In this document: in pieces, positions 28,793 through 37,968 of the stretch | How the letters are laid out: each line of letters begins with the position of its first letter | Position numbering within the stretch: the first letter of the stretch is position 1 | Assembly (NCBI RefSeq): GCF_000454725.1 | Contig: NZ_APJW01000002.1 | Location: 270,576 to 334,575 of the forward strand | Length of the DNA stretch: 64,000 bases | Source of the DNA: Chlamydia ibidis 10-1398/6 | Lineage (GTDB): Bacteria; Chlamydiota; Chlamydiia; Chlamydiales; Chlamydiaceae | Direction: 5' to 3' | Notes under the pieces: generated by a model | The model's input: the letters and a program-made list of their open reading frames with translations, nothing else | Told to the model about the DNA's origin: nothing | Databases searched by the model: none | Position numbers and translations under genes: made by a program

Positions 28793-29587
28793 ATGCCCGT
28801 AGACATCACCTTTTATACAACCCCTATATTAGAAATTATGCTCATTTGGGTGGTGTTGAACTATCTTCTTAAGTTTTTCTGGGGAACGCGAGCCATGGAC
28901 GTCGTTTTTGGTTTGCTGGCTTTCCTTTTTCTATTTGTTCTAGCAGACAAGTTGCATTTTCCTATTATCCGTCGTTTAATGCTTCATGTTGTTAATGTTG
29001 CGGCGATTGTGGTTTTTATTATTTTTCAGCCCGAAATACGCTTAGCATTATCTCGCATCAGATTTCATGGAAAAAAATTCGTGATAGATCTGCAAGATCA
29101 ATTCGTAGATCATCTGTCCTCCTGTATTTATCAAATGTCTGAAAGGCAAGTAGGAGCATTAGTGGTGATTGAAAATAAAGACCCTTTTGAAGAGTTTCTA
29201 AGTTTTTCTTCCGTCAAAATTAATGCTAATTTTTCTGAAGAGCTTCTTGAAACTATATTTGAACCAACCTCTCCTTTACATGATGGTGCTGTTATTCTTA
29301 GAGGAGAAACTATTGCTTATGCACGTGTTGTCTTGCCTCTTGCTCATGATACGACACAGTTGTCGCGTTCTATGGGAACTCGCCATCGTGCAGCATTGGG
29401 AGCGAGTCAAAGAACAGATGCTTTGATTATCATTGTGTCTGAAGAAAATGGACAAGTTTCGTTATCTCGGGATGGGATATTAACTCGAGGAGTGAAGATA
29501 GACAGGTTCAAAGCTGTCCTTAGAAGTATTCTTTTATCAAAAGAGCAGAAACGCAAACCCTTTACGTCTTGGATTTGGAAGAAATGA
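28793..29587 (+). CDS. dacA: diadenylate cyclase (c-di-AMP synthase)
   Basis: Makes cyclic di-AMP from two ATP. The 264-residue protein has three N-terminal membrane helices (PILEIMLIWVVLNYLL, MDVVFGLLAFLFLFVLA, HVVNVAAIVVFIIF) and then the DAC domain, with the catalytic DGA motif in SPLHDGAVILRG near residue 165 and the RHR motif in GTRHRAALGASQRTDALI near 198. This is the CdaA/DacA type. The C. trachomatis enzyme (CT012) was reported to make c-di-AMP that the host STING pathway senses. It overlaps the next gene, a YbbR/CdaR-like regulator, by 4 bases (ATGA), the usual gene pair of this system. Confidence 0.93.
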   Translation: MPVDITFYTTPILEIMLIWVVLNYLLKFFWGTRAMDVVFGLLAFLFLFVLADKLHFPIIRRLMLHVVNVAAIVVFIIFQPEIRLALSRIRFHGKKFVIDLQDQFVDHLSSCIYQMSERQVGALVVIENKDPFEEFLSFSSVKINANFSEELLETIFEPTSPLHDGAVILRGETIAYARVVLPLAHDTTQLSRSMGTRHRAALGASQRTDALIIIVSEENGQVSLSRDGILTRGVKIDRFKAVLRSILLSKEQKRKPFTSWIWKK

Positions 29588-30849
29588 TGAATTTTTTTTC
29601 TCGATTTATCATGAGAAACTGGCTAAGAAAAGTCGTATCTCTAGGATTTGCGATTATCATTTGGCTTCTTGTTGGCCAAAGTGTGACGATTACAAGAACT
29701 TTAAACAACATACCCGTACGTATTGTTGATCTGGACCCCGAGCAAACGGTATTAGGCTTGCAAAGTAATGGTCTACTAGACAAAAAGGCAACTATCACTA
29801 TTACTGGCAACAAAAATACTGTGGAAAACCTACGGCCGACCAATCTAGAAATCGTCATTAGTGCTGAAGGACATACGGAAAGTTGGATCGCCACCATTGA
29901 TAAGTATGATTTGGTAAGTCTCGACGAAGATATCAACTTGCGTAGAGATATACAAACAGTATCTGCTGACAATATCTTTATACGTCTCACCCAGTATGTT
30001 ACAGAGGACGTGATCATAACTATTACTTCTCCAGTAGGCAGTCCGCCTAAGGGATATGAATACTTAGATGTCTGGCCTAAATATCTCATACAAAAAGTAA
30101 GCGGTCCAAAAGAATATATTAATGCCTTGAAAGAACAGGGTTTGGAATTAACTTTTAATCTTAATAAGGTTTCTTTTGAAGAATTAGAAAGAAACCGTAT
30201 TGCTCAGGGGAACCATGATGAGATCATCTTCCCCGTACCTCAAGATTGGAAAAAAGTTTTAATTCCATTTGGTGATACTAATACCTATGTAAACTTGAAC
30301 GACCCTCAAGCTGATTTTCTACGTCTCTTGTTCTTAAAAAGAGAATTCATTCCTTTGAATCTTAATCTCCCTGTTTTACTATTTTTCCCTATTAAAAATA
30401 GCAAAACTATCAACCCACAATTATATACTCTAGAGCCATCCCCACCTCTCATTCTTAATCGTGGAATTTATCAAATAGATGTTCCGTTATATGCTAAGGA
30501 CGTTAGCAAATTGTTTCTTGATGTTGTAAAAAACAATATCGCTCTAACAATAGTTATGTCTCCACCTCATAAAAATAACACTATCAATTGGGCGATAGAG
30601 TTCATTGATGAAAAAACATTAGAGAATAGATTCGTAGAAGCCATTATGGCTCAAGAACATGGTATACTTCATGATTTTGCTTTAATTGATGAGACAAGCA
30701 TTCGACATCGCTTCAGAGAATACTTAAGAAAACTCTCTCTATTTTTAAAAGACGGATCTCCTTTAGATCTATCTGCTGAAATTTCCGGGAACAAGGTATT
30801 TATTATTTTTGAAGACAAAAAAGAAAAAGTGGCATCTAAACCCAACTAG
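29584..30849 (+). CDS. ybbR: YbbR-domain membrane protein, CdaR-like
   Basis: A 421-residue protein with one N-terminal membrane segment (LRKVVSLGFAIIIWLLVGQSV, about residues 12-32) and an extracytoplasmic part with YbbR repeats, e.g. NNIPVRIVDLDPEQTVLG, ITITGNKNTVENLRPTNLEIVIS and VSGPKEYINALK. In Gram-positive bacteria such a protein (CdaR) binds and regulates the diadenylate cyclase CdaA encoded next to it; here the same pair is seen. I choose ATG 29584, which overlaps the dacA stop as ATGA; an upstream in-frame ATG at 29569 lies inside dacA. The C-terminal 150 residues are less like YbbR repeats and unassigned. Confidence 0.85.
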   Translation: MMNFFSRFIMRNWLRKVVSLGFAIIIWLLVGQSVTITRTLNNIPVRIVDLDPEQTVLGLQSNGLLDKKATITITGNKNTVENLRPTNLEIVISAEGHTESWIATIDKYDLVSLDEDINLRRDIQTVSADNIFIRLTQYVTEDVIITITSPVGSPPKGYEYLDVWPKYLIQKVSGPKEYINALKEQGLELTFNLNKVSFEELERNRIAQGNHDEIIFPVPQDWKKVLIPFGDTNTYVNLNDPQADFLRLLFLKREFIPLNLNLPVLLFFPIKNSKTINPQLYTLEPSPPLILNRGIYQIDVPLYAKDVSKLFLDVVKNNIALTIVMSPPHKNNTINWAIEFIDEKTLENRFVEAIMAQEHGILHDFALIDETSIRHRFREYLRKLSLFLKDGSPLDLSAEISGNKVFIIFEDKKEKVASKPN

Positions 30850-30949
30850 CCTCCTATCCTTGTGATCTCTGTCATAAAACAAGCATTTTTTTTGATTTTT
30901 TTGTCTTTTTTATAGACAATTCTCTTTTTGTGGTTTTGCTTAGTTATTT

Positions 30950-31249
30950 ATGTGTTTGGTTGATTGCCTGAGTACGTCTTTTGAGTTTATTTTGGATACC
31001 ACGTGTCCTTGTGCTAGCATGTCCCCTAAAAAGCACATGCTAACGCTAGTTTCCGCTTTGGCCTTATCCATTCTTGCAATAGTAGGGATGGTCACACTTG
31101 CTTTCATTTGTTCGGGACATTTGGTCCTTTCTGGCTATGTACTCGGTATACACAAATATGTTTTTACCCCATTACTTTTGGGAGCAGCTTTAATAGCCCT
31201 GTCTTTATCAGTAAGTTGTTTTAGAACAAGCAGTCGTTTTTCTATGTAG
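30950..31249 (+). CDS. small bilobed-hydrophobic protein, candidate inclusion membrane protein
   Basis: A 99-residue protein dominated by two hydrophobic segments, MLTLVSALALSILAIVGMVT(LAF) at about 30-53 and VFTPLLLGAALIALSLSVSC at about 71-90, joined by a short loop (SGHLVLSGYVLGIHKY). A pair of helices with a tight hairpin is the hallmark of Inc proteins, which chlamydiae place in the vacuole membrane through type III secretion. The N terminus is short and Ser/Cys rich; no further motif is seen. The ribosome site is weak and a start at ATG 31019 is also possible. It could be a plain small membrane protein. It lies between ybbR and the acyltransferase gene. Confidence 0.5.
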   Translation: MCLVDCLSTSFEFILDTTCPCASMSPKKHMLTLVSALALSILAIVGMVTLAFICSGHLVLSGYVLGIHKYVFTPLLLGAALIALSLSVSCFRTSSRFSM

Positions 31250-31350
31250 TCTTTGCGTAGTTTGAGTTGCCAACATTGTTCTCCAATTAGTAAGGGTGGT
31301 ATACACGGTCTCCGGTTTTTCCCGATTATTATAAAAGTGACGTTAGTGTG

Positions 31351-32691
31351 ATGTTTCTAGATGGCGTAACCTATGTTCTAAGCTCTTTATTCATAAGCAT
31401 ATGTAAAAGAGTTCCTTATTCTTTTCTAAAATTCCTAGGCCATTTCTTTGGTTTATGTATTTTTTATCTTGTTCCGAAATACCGAAAAACTGCTCTTACC
31501 AATTTAGCACTAGCTTTCCCTAATAAATCCTACAAGGAGCGGTATAGCATTGCAAGACAGTCCGTTCAACATACCGTAATTACGATACTAGAACTATTAG
31601 CAGTCGAGTCATTAACACCTCATCTTGATGATCTAATTACTATTGATACTGCTGAAAAATCACCACAAGGTTTTTCACAAGATGAATTAATGACTCAGGA
31701 AGAATTACTTACTACCTTTACACAATTAGATAATAAAGAGGGACTAATTCTATTTTGTGGACATCAAGCAAATTGGGAACTTCCCTTCCTCTTTATTACA
31801 AGAAATTATCCTGGTTTAGCTTTTGCAAAACCTATAAACAACATCAAGCTTAATAGGAAAATTATTAAGCTGAGAGAAAGTTTTAAAGGAAGGATTGTGT
31901 CTCCTAAAGGAGGCGTTCGTCATGCTCTCCGAGCATTAAACGAGGGTTGGATAATTGGAATCGTTGGAGATCAATCTTTATTAACTTCGTCTTATACCTA
32001 TCCTTTATTCGGCTCTGATGCATTTACCACAACTTCTCCTGGTCTATTGGCATACAAAACCGGGAAACCAGTGGTATCTGTTTCAATATCCCGCCATAAC
32101 AAGGGCTATAAAATTGCTCTTAGCAACAAATTTTATGCAGACCGTTCATTACCAATTAAAGAGGCGTCCTCTAAATTGATGGATAACGTAATGCATTTCT
32201 TAGAAAAAGGCATTGCTGCACAGCCCGAACAATGGATGTGGATGCACAAACGTTGGAAACGGAAGTTGGTAAATAAATTCAAAAAACGTTACGCGTACAG
32301 TCATATACTTGTACTAGTGAAGGAGACAAACTTGTCTTCCCTAGAAACTTTCTTACAAGATCTTTCTGTATTTTACTCCGGAGCAACTCTCGATCTTGCG
32401 GTACAAACCTTACAAACTAGCTATAGTCTACCTGAAGCTTATTCTAATTATAATCTTAAAGTGTTCTCTAATCTGAACGAGCTCTACGACATGCCAAATA
32501 GTTATCCAGCTGTTTTTGATCTCATAAATCTTCCAAGGTCACTAAGAAAACACTATAAAAAAACAGGTTCTGTCGCTCTGTTTACTCAAAAAACACTAGA
32601 AAAAAAGTGTTTGACTGACAAACCCCTTATTTCCTCTCTTAAAAGTTTTTCTAGGCAACACACTAAAATAAATACAGAGAATTGTAATTGA
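31351..32691 (+). CDS. htrB: lipid A biosynthesis lauroyl/acyl-transferase, HtrB/LpxL family
   Basis: Transfers a secondary acyl chain to lipid A at the inner membrane. Residues 1-310 hold the family pattern: an N-terminal hydrophobic anchor (SSLFISICKRVPYSFLKFLG), the catalytic H-x4-E motif in FCGHQANWELPFL near residue 137, GIVGDQSLL near 210, and the final EQWMWMHKRWKR. About 130 residues follow that usual LpxL proteins lack; I see no known motif in them. The extra tail is, as far as I recall, also present in C. trachomatis (CT010). A GTG codon at 31348 directly precedes the chosen ATG. Confidence 0.85.
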   Translation: MFLDGVTYVLSSLFISICKRVPYSFLKFLGHFFGLCIFYLVPKYRKTALTNLALAFPNKSYKERYSIARQSVQHTVITILELLAVESLTPHLDDLITIDTAEKSPQGFSQDELMTQEELLTTFTQLDNKEGLILFCGHQANWELPFLFITRNYPGLAFAKPINNIKLNRKIIKLRESFKGRIVSPKGGVRHALRALNEGWIIGIVGDQSLLTSSYTYPLFGSDAFTTTSPGLLAYKTGKPVVSVSISRHNKGYKIALSNKFYADRSLPIKEASSKLMDNVMHFLEKGIAAQPEQWMWMHKRWKRKLVNKFKKRYAYSHILVLVKETNLSSLETFLQDLSVFYSGATLDLAVQTLQTSYSLPEAYSNYNLKVFSNLNELYDMPNSYPAVFDLINLPRSLRKHYKKTGSVALFTQKTLEKKCLTDKPLISSLKSFSRQHTKINTENCN

Positions 32692-32830
32692 AGAACATAT
32701 AGCAATCAGCAAAACCACTACAGTAATAAGTTTTCTTATCCTAAACCTCAAAACTTGCTGATTACCATATGCTTTTAAAAAGAATTAACCTTCGAATTAT
32801 TAGAAAGTTAAATGCCTTTAGTTGTTAATT

Positions 32831-34993
32831 TTATATAAGCCTTTCATTTTCTGTAGGCGTACAAGAAGTCGCAGTATTCTCAATAACCATAGAAATGTTG
32901 TCTAGGGTAAGTCCCGAAGCTTTTAACCAAGGCATACTCATGTTTGCAACTAACTGATTCCTTAAGCTTCGTTTTGCTATATCTTTCATCTCACGATATC
33001 TATTTATAGCTTTCCTCCCTTCCGTTTGAGCAAGTCTAGCAAAAAGAGCTGTTGAAGTTACAGCCGTTACAGGAGTCATATTATTTCTATCTACTTTTCT
33101 CTCTAGAGACACTCTATTCTCATCCACTTTTTTAATTACCTCTTTGATTTCAGGCAATTTATAAATTTCCGCACCCTTATCACAAACAATAGACATACCC
33201 CTATAAGCTAATATAATAGAAATCAAAGACATTAAATCATCAGAAGTTAACCATATACTATCTTCAGAACGAACAGCTATGGACAAAACTCTAGCTAATT
33301 CTACCATAATCTCTCCTGCTAATACGGAGCCCAATTGACGGTGCACCGTATCAATAGTATTTGTCACATAAAGAGTGGATAATGACTGTGATAATCTTCC
33401 AGAATCAAAAGAATTGGAGGACGAAAGAAAACCTAGAGAATCCCAGGAACAAACTACACTGATTTTCGATGCAAGTTCCTCGTCATTAATCGTAATATAA
33501 CGATTACCTATTCCTTCAATCACACCCTCTTTCAGGATAGGTTTAGAAAGAACTAGAGCATAGTTATTTGCAGCCTGCCCCCACATATCTTGAGTTTCTT
33601 TTTTCATAATTCTATTGAATTTACTTGAAGATAACTTACACTCTGATCTAAGATCCTCGAAACTAGGAAGATCGACACGTTTTCCTGCTAACAATGCAAT
33701 GGTATCCACTCCTAGATTTTTCAGAGCTACCATTACTACTGCAGCGCTATACTTTTCTTCGAGTTTTCTAATTTCCTCTTCTCGAATTCCGGAGCTATTA
33801 GTATTCAATCTAAATAAAGCAGAAAATAGCCCACAGAGTAAGGATCCAAATCCTCCACAACCACCTTCCCCTTCAGCACAACCACATCCCGTACATCCAC
33901 AATTTCCTGAGCAAGACGCTTCGGCATTATCATAACAGAACTGTGCTGCTCTTCTTGTAGTTTCACTCGTCAATACACTAGTAACTAAGGAAACTATAGA
34001 TGATGCTGCCATAAGATTAGCCTCTCCATCATGATGAGTAGTTTGATATAGATTGCTAAGTGCATCTAAAAATAGAGTCAGGTTCTCAGGAATAGGTAAA
34101 CCAAAACATCCGCTTAGAATTCCAGTAAATTCACGAAGCATTACTGTAGTTAAAGCGCCACCCTCTTTTTCGAAAAAATTAAATAATGTTTGTAACTCAT
34201 GTGATTGTGCGTATGTAGAACTAGACTTTACGAGTTGACAAAATTCGACAATATTATTCATAGAAGTAAAATCGCCTTCCTTAACTAGATCAAGCAAGCG
34301 ACTATAATCAGCCCGTGACATACCTCCAGAGATACTATCCAAGCATTCTTTGACTTTGCCTCCTGTTAAACTACCATCTTCAATGTCTTTCTTCAAAAGA
34401 TCTATAAAAAATCTAAATACTTGTGTACGTATGTTATGTGATTTGACTTCTAATTCATGAGGAGTAGAAGTTTCTAAATCTTCTTCTTGCACAGAAAGAG
34501 AAATATCATCTAAACATTCCATACTTGCTCTAGGCCGTATAGTAATTAGAGATGATCTTGCTAGTAAAACGGACTCACTAGAAACACTATTTTTAAGATA
34601 CGCTCCGGTGTTATTCCTCATAACAACTGGAGGTTCATTTAGCGCATCTAAGGTTCCTTCTTCGTCTTCGTCAATATAAGGAAAATCTGATAAATCCGAA
34701 ATGCACATAGATAGATTGTCCAGAACGGAATCCAATGCAAATAGTGCTGCTGAAGTTGTATCTGATGCTACGCTACTCACTTCTGTACAATCAGAATTTT
34801 CAGAAATAGCAAGACTAGCTTGTCTAGCATGCGTAGACCTGTTTTCTAAGTTTTTAGATAAATCGTCTTCTCTTAGCCAAACTCTAGAAGTAAGATTAGA
34901 AGAACTAAACCCTTGTGTGTTCCCTAATTCTCTAGATCTTAAAATTTCGCGTGCACTACAGAATGCACTACTATTATTGATAGAAGATGTCAT
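32831..34993 (-). CDS. large chlamydial protein of unknown function with a Cys/Gly-rich cluster
   Basis: A 720-residue protein without signal peptide. The first 130 residues are Ser/Thr rich (MTSSINNSSAFCSAREILRS), like the unstructured leaders of type III secreted effectors. A helical region follows; near residues 365-400 is a cluster SCSGNCGCTGCGCAEGEGGC and then GSLLCGLFSALF. The C-terminal half is helical (LRSECKLSSSKFNRIMKKET; AINRYREMKDIAKRSLRNQL). The start has a good AGGAG site 6 bases upstream. It is divergent from fabI; in C. trachomatis the gene beside fabI (CT104) is, I recall, CT105/CteG, a secreted effector, so this may occupy the equivalent place. No homology to CteG can be claimed by eye. 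Confidence 0.65.
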   Translation of the reverse strand: MTSSINNSSAFCSAREILRSRELGNTQGFSSSNLTSRVWLREDDLSKNLENRSTHARQASLAISENSDCTEVSSVASDTTSAALFALDSVLDNLSMCISDLSDFPYIDEDEEGTLDALNEPPVVMRNNTGAYLKNSVSSESVLLARSSLITIRPRASMECLDDISLSVQEEDLETSTPHELEVKSHNIRTQVFRFFIDLLKKDIEDGSLTGGKVKECLDSISGGMSRADYSRLLDLVKEGDFTSMNNIVEFCQLVKSSSTYAQSHELQTLFNFFEKEGGALTTVMLREFTGILSGCFGLPIPENLTLFLDALSNLYQTTHHDGEANLMAASSIVSLVTSVLTSETTRRAAQFCYDNAEASCSGNCGCTGCGCAEGEGGCGGFGSLLCGLFSALFRLNTNSSGIREEEIRKLEEKYSAAVVMVALKNLGVDTIALLAGKRVDLPSFEDLRSECKLSSSKFNRIMKKETQDMWGQAANNYALVLSKPILKEGVIEGIGNRYITINDEELASKISVVCSWDSLGFLSSSNSFDSGRLSQSLSTLYVTNTIDTVHRQLGSVLAGEIMVELARVLSIAVRSEDSIWLTSDDLMSLISIILAYRGMSIVCDKGAEIYKLPEIKEVIKKVDENRVSLERKVDRNNMTPVTAVTSTALFARLAQTEGRKAINRYREMKDIAKRSLRNQLVANMSMPWLKASGLTLDNISMVIENTATSCTPTENERLI

Positions 34994-35285
34994 AATCTTC
35001 TCCTAATTTTATTATTATACTGTTAATTCACGGATCACATTGAAGGGAATTGTTGCCGAAGGTGTTCTAGCCTTAGCGGCGGACATGTTAGGCTGCTTAT
35101 TTTAAAATGTAAAGTAAAAATTTTATTTTGCATGAGATATAAATCATGCAATGATGCTCATATATATGCCTCAAGAACTCTCATATATTCTTTAGAGGAG
35201 TTCTCACGAAATTTGTGAATAATATCAAAAATCTGATAACCTCCTTTTTTATCAAGTGTCCAGAAAAAGAAGGAAAGGTTCGCAA

Positions 35286-36185
35286 ATGCTAAAAATCGAT
35301 CTAACAGGAAAAATAGCTTTTGTAGCAGGTATTGGTGATGACCAAGGTTATGGATGGGGCATTGCGAAAATGCTAGCAGAAGCTGGTGCTACCATTATTG
35401 TTGGAACTTGGGTACCTATATACAAGATTTTCTCTCAATCTTGGGGACTAGGAAAATTTGATGAATCTAGAAAACTATCCAACGGCGAGTTATTACAAAT
35501 CGCTAAAATTTATCCTATGGACGCGAGTTTCGATAAACCCGAAGATATCCCTCAGGATATTTTAGAAAATAAACGCTATAAAGGGGTCTCTCAATATACC
35601 ATTTCTGAAGTGGCAAATGCTGTAGCTAAAGATTTTGGAAAAATAGATATTCTTGTCCACTCATTAGCAAATAGTCCTGAAATTTCTAAACCCCTATTGG
35701 ATACTTCGCGTAAAGGATATCTATCTGCTTTAAGTGCATCTAGCTACTCTTTCGTGAGCTTGCTCGCTCATTTCGGCCCCATTATGAATCCAGGCGGCAG
35801 CACTATCTCTCTTACTTACTTAGCATCGCTACGTGCTGTCCCAGGCTATGGTGGAGGAATGAGTGCAGCGAAAGCTGCTCTAGAAAGTGATACCAAAATG
35901 TTATCATGGGAAGCTGGTCGCCGATGGGGAATTAGAGTAAATACAATTTCTGCTGGTCCATTAGCTAGCAGAGCTGGGAAAGCCATTGGATTTATCGAAA
36001 GAATGGTAGAATACTATCTCGATTGGTCGCCGATTCAAAAACCTATGAACGCCGAACAAGTAGGAGCAGCAGCAGCATTCTTAGTTTCTCCTTTAGCTGA
36101 GGCAATTACAGGAGAAACTCTTTATGTAGACCATGGAGCCAACGTTATGGGTGTTGGCCCTGAAGTATTGCCTAAGAATCTGTAA
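35286..36185 (+). CDS. fabI: enoyl-ACP reductase (NADH), plant-plastid-like
   Basis: Final reduction in each round of type II fatty acid synthesis; target of triclosan in other bacteria. The 299-residue protein has the nucleotide-binding start [38 protein letters not shown], and the active-site Tyr/Lys in [19 protein letters not shown]. Here Tyr and Lys are seven residues apart as in plant plastid enzymes (six in E. coli), and [11 protein letters not shown] and KFDESRKL are further plant-like insertions. I choose ATG 35286; AGAAGGAAAGG lies just upstream. A GTG at 35256 would add ten residues. A 7-bp inverted repeat (35174-35180 with 35198-35204) lies upstream. Confidence 0.95.
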   Translation: MLKIDLTGKIAFVAGIGDDQGYGWGIAKMLAEAGATIIVGTWVPIYKIFSQSWGLGKFDESRKLSNGELLQIAKIYPMDASFDKPEDIPQDILENKRYKGVSQYTISEVANAVAKDFGKIDILVHSLANSPEISKPLLDTSRKGYLSALSASSYSFVSLLAHFGPIMNPGGSTISLTYLASLRAVPGYGGGMSAAKAALESDTKMLSWEAGRRWGIRVNTISAGPLASRAGKAIGFIERMVEYYLDWSPIQKPMNAEQVGAAAAFLVSPLAEAITGETLYVDHGANVMGVGPEVLPKNL

Positions 36186-37059
36186 TCTCAGAGTAACGGG
36201 TTAATCCGGCTTCCCAAGCAGAGATAATACCTAACTTCTTTGCTGGGGGAGCCAAGAAATCTGCTAAGCCATGCATTGCCTCTGGCGCAGAGTTCATGAC
36301 AATCTTGAAATCAGCACTTTTTATTAAATCAATATCGTTAGCATCGTCTCCTGAAGCCATAACAAATGGCCTCTGTCCTTCGTAGACTAAGTCAACGACT
36401 CTATCTACGGCACTCCCCTTTGATACTGATTTATCAGTCATAAATAAGATTCTATAATCTTCATCAAATGGCCACCGCATTAACGTAGCAGAAACATGCC
36501 TCATAATAGCAGCCGAAGACGTGAACCGATCAGCAATCTTTTCTACTTCTTCTTTCTTCCCGAAAATTTTAACAGCAGCGAACGTAGCATAAGGATAATC
36601 ATTAACTAAACTATGCGTTTCCCTAAGACGTTTTTTTTCCCGAGAATTTGGGAAATACACAGGATCAAGCAGAAAACGTAGTTCATCATCACTACGCCCT
36701 AAAAATGCTCGATAATAGTGATCGTCATATTGTGCTCCAGATTCTATTGCAACAGCAACACGAGCGTCCTCTGTATATTGTGCCAATAAATGCAAAAATT
36801 CATGCGGGATGCTTCGTGAATAAAGAAAAGTTTTTTTCTCAGAAGACCAAACACATGCTCCATTTTGGCAGCCTAATAAATAAGGAATAGCAAACTTTTC
36901 GAATAAGCTATGTGCATAAGCAAAATATCTTCCAGTTAAGAAAAATAAATTCCATCCTGTATCATGTAAGCGATGCAGGGCATCCACTACCTGAGAGTCC
37001 AAATGATGTGGCAGATGAGTAATTGTCCCGTCAATATCTGTAACTAATAATTTATTCAT
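36172..37059 (-). CDS. HAD-superfamily phosphatase, Cof/YidA-like (CT103-like)
   Basis: A 295-residue class IIB HAD hydrolase. Seen: motif [18 protein letters not shown] with the nucleophile Asp and the acid/base Asp, motif [13 protein letters not shown], the Lys of motif III in [15 protein letters not shown] near residue 215, and motif [25 protein letters not shown]. The family dephosphorylates sugar phosphates and similar substrates; the true one is unknown. It converges with fabI and the ends overlap by 14 bases. Confidence 0.9.
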   Translation of the reverse strand: MNKLLVTDIDGTITHLPHHLDSQVVDALHRLHDTGWNLFFLTGRYFAYAHSLFEKFAIPYLLGCQNGACVWSSEKKTFLYSRSIPHEFLHLLAQYTEDARVAVAIESGAQYDDHYYRAFLGRSDDELRFLLDPVYFPNSREKKRLRETHSLVNDYPYATFAAVKIFGKKEEVEKIADRFTSSAAIMRHVSATLMRWPFDEDYRILFMTDKSVSKGSAVDRVVDLVYEGQRPFVMASGDDANDIDLIKSADFKIVMNSAPEAMHGLADFLAPPAKKLGIISAWEAGLTRYSEITDS

Positions 37060-37433
37060 TATTCCCTATCTCAAACCATAAAAATCTATGCACGCTTCAA
37101 TTTCTTGGGAAAGCGGTGCTCTTACATCCCATTCCTTAAAGCACTAATAAAAATTCTTGCGACAAAAGTATGCTGTTCAAAGATACGTTTCTATAAGAAA
37201 ACGAACACTCACTCAAAGAAATATCCAAATAGCAAATCATTCAAACAAAATTATAATTCGAAAATCTTATTAACTTACCAAAGCAAAACACAAGAAATGA
37301 CAATTTGTACTTGGAAATCATAAGATATTCCCATATATATCATAGACTAAAAACCATTCCCAAATAAAAGTGTGTGATTATAGTAAGTTAAATTGATCGT
37401 ACTTAGGGATAGGGATACATAAGGTTGGTAAAC
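37060..37433. other. intergenic region between HAD phosphatase and FliO-like gene
   Basis: A divergent gap of about 370 bases. A 72-codon plus-strand ORF (37105-37323) lies here, but its composition (Lys/Ser/Asn/Tyr heavy, no ribosome site) looks like chance AT-rich sequence. TTGATC (37393-37398) with TACATA 17 bases on looks promoter-like but would start too close to the next gene's ribosome site. AAGG at 37421-37424 is that site. Confidence 0.35.
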
Positions 37434-37922
37434 ATGCTGCACTCACTTTTCTTTTATCTAATTTCTTTCTCTGATGAGTTGCCTTTCACTGACACTGTGA
37501 ATGATTCTCTGAATGTCCCCAGCATGTTTCCTGAAAATATGAAGGTAGAAATTATCAAAATGATTTGTTCCCTTGTCTTCCTTTTAGCTTTTTTTGCTTT
37601 GGGAGCTTGGGGATTTAGAAAATTTTTAAAATCTAAAGGACAGACTTTTGGTAATGGATCCACTATTAAAATCCTTGAGAGACGGTCTTTAACCCCTAAA
37701 ACCACTATTTATTTAATTCGTGTAATTAATAAGATCCTTATCATCGCTGAAACAGCCGAACAAGTGACCTTACTGTCCGAGTTCCCGCCGAATACTGATA
37801 TTAATGAATTACTTCAAAATAACGACATAAAATCATCGGCTTCTTCTTCCGATCTTCTTAGCAAGGCAATACAAAAGTTTCACAGAAACAAGGACTTAGT
37901 CAATAAATATGCTGAAAGATAA
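37434..37922 (+). CDS. FliO-like membrane protein
   Basis: A 162-residue protein with one strong membrane helix, KMICSLVFLLAFFALGAWGF (about residues 42-61), followed by RKFLKSKG and a small domain: IKILERRSLTPKTTIYLIRV then ILIIAETAEQVTLLSEF. This is the FliO layout (helix, positive patch, beta domain with R-SL-PK-x-YL and a final VTLL). FliO helps assemble the FliP/Q/R export gate of flagella. Chlamydiae lack flagella but keep several flagellar-like and injectisome genes. The residue pattern is good but short, so I hold the call at medium strength. The start is ATG with AAGG nine bases upstream; a TTG at 37425 would add three residues. The next gene encodes a type III chaperone. Confidence 0.6.
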   Translation: MLHSLFFYLISFSDELPFTDTVNDSLNVPSMFPENMKVEIIKMICSLVFLLAFFALGAWGFRKFLKSKGQTFGNGSTIKILERRSLTPKTTIYLIRVINKILIIAETAEQVTLLSEFPPNTDINELLQNNDIKSSASSSDLLSKAIQKFHRNKDLVNKYAER

Positions 37923-37968
37923 TGTAGATATACTTTGATCTACTAAGAACATTTTGGAGTAATCATAA

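Noticed and set aside
37105..37323. Plus-strand ORF of 72 codons in the gap before the FliO-like gene
   Set aside because: No ribosome site, composition of random AT-rich DNA, no motif.
37393..37421. TTGATC-17-TACATA as promoter of the FliO-like gene
   Set aside because: It would start transcription within a few bases of the start codon and lose the ribosome site.
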